Below, piece by piece: positions 1 to 5,580 of a stretch of 6,859 nt of DNA. Origin of the DNA: Desulfobacteraceae bacterium (GTDB lineage Bacteria > Desulfobacterota > Desulfobacteria > Desulfobacterales > UBA11574); contig DAOVAE010000064.1 of NCBI GenBank assembly GCA_030671225.1, positions 1 to 6,859 of the forward strand. Direction: 5' to 3'. Made by a program: the position numbers and the translations under genes. Below the pieces are notes generated by a model that did no database searches, had not been told where the DNA came from, and worked only from the letters and a program-made list of their open reading frames with translations. Position 1 is the stretch's first letter. Every line of letters begins with the position of its first letter.

Positions 1-951
1 CTGAAATCCGGCAATATATCGTTTGGGATCGATATCCTTTGTATCCTTAATAGTGTCACAAAATGCACCGATCATTTTCACTCCCATGGGGGAAAATCGA
101 TTCTCCACATGAAACCACTGTATGTGAGATGTTTTTTTCAATGCGCCGCTCTGAATCCTTGCGATCTCTTGGTTAAACGCTCTATTTTGTACATCTCTTA
201 ATACATCAAGCATATGGTCTGATTCCTGGGAAATCCCTTCAAGACAGACTTTGATTCCCATTTCCGGACCGTTTTGATAATAACCGGCTGCTCCTAAAGT
301 GTCCAGATAGGCGCCAAATTCATCAAGCGGAATCCGGCCCTTGGAAGATTTCAAAAAATAGCGCTCTTTGCCTTTAACTTCCTCTATTGCTACTTTTTCC
401 TGCCGGACGGCCTCCAGTGTGACTTCACGGTTCTGGCTTGCCAGCCGGCCGTCCACGAAAAATCCGTCCCCTACTGCACCGATGACAGCAATATGAGCCA
501 AGTCTTGATTGGCCGCATCCATTGTCCGGGCAAAAAGATAACAGGTCGTTGAGGCGGTGATATCCCGGTCGCCTTTCAGCCCGTAAAGTTCGGGATCAAG
601 ATTATGGACACTCGGATCTGAAGGCGGCTCTGCCACATGGTGATCCAGGATCAACGTTAAATTTCTACCCTGGTTCAAGTCGGAAATCATCGGTGCAATC
701 CTCCCTGCAAAGTCTGCAAAAACAATGGTTTTTCCTTCCTGTTCGTAAATTTTTTTCAACACGGCAGGATAAGGCTTCTCCAGGCAGAAGCGGCGGACCG
801 AAAACCCCTGTCTTTCAAAAGCTGTGGAGAGAATCGCACCCGAGCTGAGTCCATCAGAGTCATTGTGGTGAAATAATTGAATTGTATTATCCGTCCTTTG
901 CTTCAATTCCTGGAGAGCTTTCTCCATCGCGTTAATCAAATCATCAAGCAT
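1..951 (-). CDS. DHH-family phosphoesterase (RecJ/NrnA-like), C-terminus cut by window edge
   Basis: The 317 visible residues are a DHH-superfamily N-terminal catalytic domain. Motif I is HHNDSDG (residues 28-34), with D31 and D33 as metal ligands. Motif II is the Asp in FADF (D80), motif III is LDHH (102-105), and motif IV is GDG (161-163, D162). These are the Mn-binding residues of RecJ, nanoRNase and cyclic-dinucleotide phosphodiesterases, so a hydrolytic phosphodiesterase or exonuclease is expected. The substrate cannot be chosen from this sequence. The far C-terminal part, where a DHHA1 substrate-binding domain would sit, lies at or beyond the left edge. The start at 951 is the first ATG after an in-frame TAA (969-967). 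The ribosome site is weak (GGA about 10 nt upstream). The gene lies 24 bp after the editing-domain gene on the same strand, so co-transcription is likely. It is intact as far as visible, with no frameshift. The family call is firm; the exact role is open. Confidence 0.9.
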   Translation of the reverse strand, partial: MLDDLINAMEKALQELKQRTDNTIQLFHHNDSDGLSSGAILSTAFERQGFSVRRFCLEKPYPAVLKKIYEQEGKTIVFADFAGRIAPMISDLNQGRNLTLILDHHVAEPPSDPSVHNLDPELYGLKGDRDITASTTCYLFARTMDAANQDLAHIAVIGAVGDGFFVDGRLASQNREVTLEAVRQEKVAIEEVKGKERYFLKSSKGRIPLDEFGAYLDTLGAAGYYQNGPEMGIKVCLEGISQESDHMLDVLRDVQNRAFNQEIARIQSGALKKTSHIQWFHVENRFSPMGVKMIGAFCDTIKDTKDIDPKRYIAGFQ

Positions 952-975
952 TTTTTCAATTTTCCATTATGCAGG

Positions 976-1383
976 TTAAAATTCCTTGTATACCCTTGCC
1001 AGAGGATGTCCCGGAGCTTCTATCGATAGATCTAAAAAATATCCGTATGGAGTCTGAACAACCGAGTAGTCTGCGTTTTCCAGACGCTTTTGAGCCCGGT
1101 CTAACAGGGCCTGCGCTTTATCAGGATCGGCTTTTTCTTCTCCTAAATGGGTAAAAGAGTGCAAGATTACTTTTGTAACATCCCATTTTCGGGCCAGCCA
1201 CTTGGCGTTTTTCACGAGCTTTGTCTCCGCCGAACTTCCCGCATCAACATCCCTGGGCTCTATATGGACAAACGCCACAACAGTATTCTTATTTTCAGAC
1301 GGTTCGGCTTTTGAAACGTCATCCAGCGTTTTAATGGCAGGCGTCCAATCAAAACGATCACAGTACCAGAATAATACACGCAT
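976..1383 (-). CDS. freestanding threonyl-tRNA synthetase editing-domain protein (archaeal ThrRS N-domain type)
   Basis: This complete 135-residue protein resembles, along its whole length, the N-terminal editing domain of archaeal threonyl-tRNA synthetase (a DTD-like fold that removes Ser from mischarged tRNA-Thr). Recognisable blocks are the MRVLFWYCD start, VVAFVHIE (35-42), the H-S-F-T-H-L segment (75-80), TPYGYF (111-116) and GHPLAR (125-130). There is no class II synthetase core or anticodon domain, so it must act in trans or have another role. In my by-eye alignment to the Pyrococcus abyssi domain, recalled from memory, the central His is kept (H79). The Tyr-Lys pair after the GY is F116-L117, and a late Glu is R130. 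The start at 1383 follows an in-frame TAA eight codons upstream and an AAGGGG ribosome site about 11 nt away. It lies 24 bp before the DHH gene and 138 bp after the RNB gene. The family is fairly sure; activity and substrate are not. Confidence 0.83.
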   Translation of the reverse strand: MRVLFWYCDRFDWTPAIKTLDDVSKAEPSENKNTVVAFVHIEPRDVDAGSSAETKLVKNAKWLARKWDVTKVILHSFTHLGEEKADPDKAQALLDRAQKRLENADYSVVQTPYGYFLDLSIEAPGHPLARVYKEF

Positions 1384-1521
1384 CGACTTTTTAACCCCTT
1401 TATATTAAGCCCGGACAACCCAAGTAAACGGGATAGGCCGAAACCAAACAAGGTTAAGTCCCGCCGAAGCGGGTTAAGTTGGCCAACGGACTAACGGGAC
1501 AGCGGGCTAAACCCTTCATGG
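1384..1521 (-). repeat. repeat-rich spacer between RNB and editing-domain genes
   Basis: This 138-bp spacer has no gene. Short GC-rich words recur: AGCGGGTTAA (1468-1477) against AGCGGGCTAA (1501-1510), AAACGGGA (1426-1433) against TAACGGGA (1492-1499), and GGTTAAG twice (1452-1458, 1472-1478). GTCCCG (1458-1463) is the inverse of CGGGAC (1495-1500), and GTTGGCCAAC (1478-1487) is a perfect 10-bp palindrome between them, so the stretch can fold in several ways. It may be a decayed intergenic repeat or an mRNA-processing region of the minus-strand transcript. A link to a known repeat family cannot be made by eye. Confidence 0.5.
1460..1473 (-). promoter_or_regulatory. stable C(UUCG)G hairpin downstream of the RNB gene
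   Basis: In minus-strand RNA this reads CCCGC-UUCG-GCGGG: a perfect 5-bp GC stem closed by a C(UUCG)G tetraloop, which is among the most stable RNA tetraloops. It starts 48 nt after the RNB stop codon. No U tract follows it, so it does not look like a classical intrinsic terminator. It could protect the ribonuclease mRNA 3' end, cause partial termination, or separate expression of the two downstream genes. The structure is seen directly; the role is inferred. Confidence 0.5.
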
Positions 1522-3507
1522 TCAACTCATAAACACAGACAGCACGTTTCTTCTTGCATCGGCATGCTGTATGGTTATCTGAATCAGGTCTTCGGGTTTC
1601 AAATCTATACCACTGGATAAAGGCAGGTCACATTCTATCATGTATTCGGTTATGAGTATCTGGTAGTTATTTCTCTTTTTGTAAAGCACAACAGCATCTT
1701 CTTTTTGCCCGATTTTTTTTTCAAGATATTTTAACAACCAGTATTTGTGACGGGTGAGTTGAAGCCTTGATACATAACTCATCGGTTGTTCAAGTAACTG
1801 GATTATATTGTCGATTTCTTCCGGAGTAGAAGGTGCCTCCAAGCCGAGGACCGCCCGTATCTGCCGCTGGGTGACCAGATCATAGTATTTCCTGATAGGT
1901 GAAGTTGCAGTAACATAGGCATTCAGACCCAGTCCTGTATGATGTTCAGGTACTGTATTTAAAATAAAACGGTTTAGACGCTTTCGCTGCATACAGTTCT
2001 GGAATAAAGAGCCTTCATTCCCCTTGTAGAGTCGTTCCCGCGGTGCTTTCTGGGATCTAAATATTGCTGGAGCGTTATGTTTTACCAGGAACTTGGCCAT
2101 GAGCCAATTTGCCATGATCATTATTTCCGAAACCAGCATCCTCCCGGGACTTTCCCTGTTTATTCTGTTCACGTTGACTTCGCAATTCTCATCGATCCAG
2201 ACATTTATATCGGGCAGAGTTATCTGAATGGCTCCTGCAGACATCCTGTGCTGGCGGAAATTCTCTGCTATATCACGGAGGATAATGATTTTTTTACTGT
2301 CTTTTGAAATTATATTAACATCGTAATAGGTGAGCTGATGCTCTACTCTTATCAGGCTGGGGATGATTTCATAATCGATAATTTCGCAAGATCTGCTTAA
2401 ATTCGCCATAATGCTGATGGCAGGGCGCAATTGTCCGGCTTTAAGGCTGCAAAGTTCTTCGGCAAGACAGGAAGGGAGCATCGGTATTTTCTGGTCAGGC
2501 ATATAAATTGAGCTTCCTCGGGATAGAGCTTCCTGATCAATAATATCCCCTCTTTTGATAAAATGGCCCACGTCAACAATATGAATGCCGAGACAATAAT
2601 GATCACCACGGTCTTCTATACTAATAGCATCATCAAAATCTAAAGTTGCTTGACCGTCTATGGTCATCAATGAAAGCATGGTCAGGTCTTTACGCACGTT
2701 GTTACCTAAAAACTCTTGCGAAGAACCTGCCAATTCGGTCGCTCTTTTCAAGACTTCATCGGGGAGAGAAGTTGATATGTCAAATCGATAAAGATCCGTG
2801 TTTTCATTTTTATCAAACACACCAAGCTTAACCAAAACATGAAAGATCTCTTCATCAGGATCGATACCGGCTTTAATAAGCATTGCTTTGCCAATGTCAT
2901 AATGTTCGCTTTCTTTTTCGAAAAGATAAATTGATTTTAAGATGTTTACAATTTCTAATTTGTCTTTGGACAGGGAAGGGTGATTATCGCTCAAGACTTT
3001 TTTGAGCCAGTCTCCGCCTTCTTCGATGATGTGATTTTTGCGGGCTGCTTCTCTTTCTTGGGCGATTTTTTGTTCCACCTGCTCTTTAGTGTACGGGAAA
3101 AAGCGATTATGGTTAAATTTAAAATAAAGCCTGTTTTTAAAAAATGTCCTGACTACAGCTGACTCGTGATCGCTATTCGAGCCCTCCGGAAAACATAACT
3201 CTGTCATTGTGTCAAGATCTATCCATTCCTGTTCTGTGTTTAGAACTTCCCACAACCCCTTGATATCTATAAGTTTGATCAATGCTTGACGCCGGCTTGC
3301 TATCTCTTTTAAGGTGTCAACCATCTTGCTTCTTCCCATGGACGGATCAAGACGCATTGTACATTTATGTGAAAGACGACTTGCCGAGAGCTTGACTTCC
3401 CGGTTAGTTTCGGTTAAGAGCCTGAGTTTTTGATTTTTGACTTCCAGAACAACCGCACAAATTATTTTCTGGCGGTCGATATATTCAACTACATTTCCTG
3501 ATTTCAT
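1522..3507 (-). CDS. RNB-domain 3'-5' exoribonuclease (RNase II/R superfamily)
   Basis: This 661-residue protein is a processive 3'-5' exoribonuclease of the RNase II/R superfamily, expected in the cytoplasm. The catalytic motif TIDGQATLDFDDA (282-294) has all four metal-binding Asp (D284, D290, D292, D293). Other RNB landmarks are HIVDVGHFI (309-317), IPMLPSCLAEELCSLKAG (341-358) and TSPIRKYYDL (535-544), with R539 at the catalytic Arg position. The N-terminus (about 1-50, starting MKSGNVVEYIDRQK) looks like a small SH3-like beta domain rather than tandem cold-shock domains, similar to cyanobacterial/plastid-type RNase II. Residues 142-160 are a charged helix, and about 602-661 a short degenerate S1/OB-like tail. 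The frame is open upstream to an ATG at 3723, but that extension is translated from a palindromic repeat, so I choose M at 3507. There is no clear ribosome site. The ABC exporter gene is divergent. The superfamily is certain; RNase II versus RNase R assignment is not. Confidence 0.93.
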   Translation of the reverse strand: MKSGNVVEYIDRQKIICAVVLEVKNQKLRLLTETNREVKLSASRLSHKCTMRLDPSMGRSKMVDTLKEIASRRQALIKLIDIKGLWEVLNTEQEWIDLDTMTELCFPEGSNSDHESAVVRTFFKNRLYFKFNHNRFFPYTKEQVEQKIAQEREAARKNHIIEEGGDWLKKVLSDNHPSLSKDKLEIVNILKSIYLFEKESEHYDIGKAMLIKAGIDPDEEIFHVLVKLGVFDKNENTDLYRFDISTSLPDEVLKRATELAGSSQEFLGNNVRKDLTMLSLMTIDGQATLDFDDAISIEDRGDHYCLGIHIVDVGHFIKRGDIIDQEALSRGSSIYMPDQKIPMLPSCLAEELCSLKAGQLRPAISIMANLSRSCEIIDYEIIPSLIRVEHQLTYYDVNIISKDSKKIIILRDIAENFRQHRMSAGAIQITLPDINVWIDENCEVNVNRINRESPGRMLVSEIMIMANWLMAKFLVKHNAPAIFRSQKAPRERLYKGNEGSLFQNCMQRKRLNRFILNTVPEHHTGLGLNAYVTATSPIRKYYDLVTQRQIRAVLGLEAPSTPEEIDNIIQLLEQPMSYVSRLQLTRHKYWLLKYLEKKIGQKEDAVVLYKKRNNYQILITEYMIECDLPLSSGIDLKPEDLIQITIQHADARRNVLSVFMS

Positions 3508-3516
3508 AACAAAAGT

Positions 3517-3545
3517 ACCATAACAATCACTGTTGTGAAAGTCAA
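3517..3545 (-). promoter_or_regulatory. candidate sigma70-type promoter for the RNB gene
   Basis: On the minus strand, TTGACT (3545-3540) and TATGGT (3522-3517) are separated by exactly 17 bp, matching the -35/-10 consensus at 5 and 4 of 6 positions. Only 9 bp lie between the -10 box and the chosen ATG (3507), so transcription would start within about 0-3 nt of the start codon. That would give a leaderless or nearly leaderless mRNA and would fit the missing ribosome-binding site. It rests on motif reading only. Confidence 0.33.
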
Positions 3546-3621
3546 CGTAAGGGCCTGAACTATTTCTCTGTCCTTTATCGTCTGTTGTTTGACCAATGTT
3601 CGATTCTGTTGTAAAGCTTAT

Positions 3622-3774
3622 TGACAATCTCGTAAAAAGTCGAAATTCGACGGCAAAGAAAAAAGCTCCAAATTCAAGGCGCGCAAATCCTGAGGAATGA
3701 GGCGTACTTATAGTACGCTGCAATGACGAGGGATGCAGCGCAACGCAGAAGTTGGACTTTTTACGAAGCCGTCA
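3622..3774. mobile_element. 153-bp palindromic MITE-like / large REP-type repeat element
   Basis: The ends form terminal inverted repeats. TGACAATCTCGTAAAAAGTC (3622-3641) matches the reverse complement of 3755-3774 at 16 of 20 positions, including an unbroken 12-bp TCGTAAAAAGTC core. Near the centre is a perfect hairpin, GCGTACT-TAT-AGTACGC (3702-3718). The arms also pair imperfectly, for example AGCTCCAA (3664-3671) with TTGGACTT (3752-3759) and GCGCGCAAATCC (3679-3690) with GGATGCAGCGC (3731-3741). There is no transposase, and no target-site duplication is obvious. From memory, elements with these ends and centre recur in deltaproteobacterial genomes; that needs a search. The minus strand stays open through it, so it can donate a false N-terminus to the RNB gene. 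Confidence 0.7.
3702..3718. repeat. perfect central hairpin of the palindromic element
   Basis: GCGTACT and AGTACGC are exact inverse complements separated by TAT, giving a 7-bp stem with a 3-nt loop. It sits about 12 bp right of the element's geometric centre (3698) and can form in DNA or in RNA of either strand. Confidence 0.8.
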
Positions 3775-3822
3775 TTGATTAATCGATGTAATTTGTAAAA
3801 AAAAAAGCGCTAACTTAGTTTT

Positions 3823-5580
3823 ATGCAATCGATATATTTAATAAAACCGTATCTTGTAGAAAAGCGGTTGATCATTTTTCTGGGTCTTGTCTGTCTGATT
3901 ACCGTGGATTTTTTGCAACTTTTTATCCCCCGAATCATAAAATGGGCTGTAGACGATCTTACTGCCTATCGGATCGATACCATAACCCTGTTAATCTACG
4001 CCCTTTATATCGTAGGGATTGCCGTTTTGATCGGTATTTTTCGCTACTTATGGAGACGCTGTCTCATCGGCACATCAAGGCGGGTTGAAGAAGGCCTGCG
4101 CAACAAACTTTTTGCCCATATTCAAACCCTTTCCGCTTCATATTTCGATAAAGTCAAGACCGGCGACCTTATGGCACATGCTACAAATGATATTCAACAT
4201 GTACGCATGGCAACCGGCATGGGCATGGTGGCGCTGACCGACGCAATTGTCCTTGGTACTGCAGCAATAGGTTTTATGGCCTACATCAATGTTAAACTGA
4301 CAGTTTTTGTACTCATTCCCATGCCGATGATTGTTTTGGGGGCACGTTTTTTCAGTAAAAAAATGCATCATCTTTACGGAGAGGTACAAGGGGCGTTTTC
4401 GGATTTAACCGAAGTAGTGAGAGAACGGTTTGCAGGTATTCGTATAATCAAGGCATATAACAGGGAACAGGAAGCAGCATCCAGGCTTGAAGAGATTTCA
4501 AAGGATTATATCGGAAAAAACTTAAGCCTGGCAAAGATTACAGGTTCTTTTTTTCCCATGATGGTCATCTTTTCGAACTTAAGCCTTGCAATCGTGCTCT
4601 TTCTCGGGGGTAGACAAACCATAACTTTTACAATTACTCCTGGAGATTTTGTAGCCTTTATAAGTTATCTCGGGCTCCTAACATGGCCGATGATGGCCAT
4701 AGGGTGGGTAACAAACCTTATCCAGCGGGGCAAAGCATCGTTAGACAGGATCGATAAGATAATACAAACAAAACCGGAGATTGATGATAGGCAAGGGGGA
4801 GTCCACATTAAATTAATCAGGGGATCTGTTGTTTTTAACAATGTTGCATTTTCCTATGCGCCTGATGTTCATGAATCCGGCAGATTTCCGGCTCTCGATG
4901 GGATTGATATAAAGCTCGATCAGGGGAAGATTCTGGGTATTGTAGGTCCGCCTGGGAGTGGCAAGTCAACTCTTTTGAGCCTAATACCAAGGGTCTATGA
5001 CATATCACACGGGAGCATTTTGTTAGACGGGATAGATCTTCGCGAGATTCAGATTCGTGACCTTAGATCCCGGATTTCGTTTATGCCCCAGGAACCCTTT
5101 TTGTTTGCCGGTACAATCCGGGAAAACATAACGTTTGGTGATAAAGAAATAAAAGAGCCGAAATTGATCAGGACGGCTGAAAAGGCATGGATTTATGATA
5201 CCATAAAGTCATTTCCGGACGGTTTTGAAACCATGGTGGGAGAAAAGGGGATTGTCCTTTCCGGCGGTCAGAAACAGCGTATCGCTCTTGCACGCGCCCT
5301 GCTGCAGGATGCATCAATTATGATACTGGATGATCCCATCAGCCAGGTGGATGTAGAAACAGGTGATGCCATCATAAACACCATCCGGTCCATGGCCGAG
5401 TACAAGACTATCATTATTGTCTCGCACCGAATTTCCGCAGTTCGATTTGCCGATCAGATTATCGCCCTCGAAAAGGGTCGTATTGTAGAATCCGGTACTC
5501 ATGCGGAGTTGATGGAGCATGATAAATATTACGCAAGAACATTCCGCCTCCAGGAGATAGAAGAGGAATATGCGCACTGA
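3823..5580 (+). CDS. heterodimeric ABC exporter, degenerate-site subunit (MdlA / YheI / BmrC-like)
   Basis: This complete 585-residue half-transporter of the inner membrane has a type IV (B-family exporter) membrane domain with helices near 16-38, 53-75, 136-155, 158-176, 243-262 and 275-298, then an ATPase domain. The ATPase motifs are an aromatic A-loop (Y345), Walker A GPPGSGKST (375-383), Q-loop Q423, signature LSGGQ (479-483), Walker B IMILDD (499-504), D-loop SQVD (507-510) and H-loop H535. The residue after the Walker B Asp is D504 instead of the catalytic Glu. In MdlAB, YheIH and LmrCD-type pairs this marks the subunit whose own Walker site hydrolyses poorly; its intact LSGGQ would serve the partner's site. 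Exported drugs or lipids are plausible, but the substrate is unknown. The start at 3823 is the first ATG after an in-frame TAA (3811-3813), without a clear ribosome site. The partner gene overlaps its end by 11 bp. Confidence 0.93.
   Translation: MQSIYLIKPYLVEKRLIIFLGLVCLITVDFLQLFIPRIIKWAVDDLTAYRIDTITLLIYALYIVGIAVLIGIFRYLWRRCLIGTSRRVEEGLRNKLFAHIQTLSASYFDKVKTGDLMAHATNDIQHVRMATGMGMVALTDAIVLGTAAIGFMAYINVKLTVFVLIPMPMIVLGARFFSKKMHHLYGEVQGAFSDLTEVVRERFAGIRIIKAYNREQEAASRLEEISKDYIGKNLSLAKITGSFFPMMVIFSNLSLAIVLFLGGRQTITFTITPGDFVAFISYLGLLTWPMMAIGWVTNLIQRGKASLDRIDKIIQTKPEIDDRQGGVHIKLIRGSVVFNNVAFSYAPDVHESGRFPALDGIDIKLDQGKILGIVGPPGSGKSTLLSLIPRVYDISHGSILLDGIDLREIQIRDLRSRISFMPQEPFLFAGTIRENITFGDKEIKEPKLIRTAEKAWIYDTIKSFPDGFETMVGEKGIVLSGGQKQRIALARALLQDASIMILDDPISQVDVETGDAIINTIRSMAEYKTIIIVSHRISAVRFADQIIALEKGRIVESGTHAELMEHDKYYARTFRLQEIEEEYAH

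Larger units (their letters stand above)
3508..3822. other. divergent intergenic region between ribonuclease and ABC exporter genes
   Basis: This 315-bp region separates the divergent genes. From left to right it contains the candidate RNB promoter (3517-3545), about 75 bp of unremarkable sequence, the 153-bp palindromic element (3622-3774), and 48 AT-rich bp leading to the exporter start. Those last bp include a run of ten A (3797-3806) and an AGCGCT palindrome (3806-3811). I found no well-spaced promoter or clear ribosome site for the exporter here. I see no credible small gene on either strand. Confidence 0.7.

Noticed and set aside
1202..1408. 68-codon open frame on the plus strand
   Set aside because: It is antisense to the editing-domain gene, whose family resemblance is clear; no motif supports the plus-strand frame.
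1399..1428. Possible promoter for the editing-domain gene on the minus strand (TTTACT, 18 bp, TATAAA)
   Set aside because: The -35 match is poor, and the predicted start would leave the AAGGGG ribosome site outside the transcript, so the two signals contradict each other.
1460..1473. Intrinsic terminator after the ribonuclease gene
   Set aside because: The hairpin is strong but has no U tract after it on the minus strand, so I list it only as a hairpin of unknown role.
3508..3723. N-terminal extension of the ribonuclease starting at 3723
   Set aside because: The residues come largely from the palindromic repeat, and RNB-family similarity begins at the Met at 3507.
3752..3792. Promoter for the ABC exporter at the right end of the repeat
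   Set aside because: TTGGAC, TTGATT and TGTAAT occur, but no pair has acceptable -35/-10 spacing.
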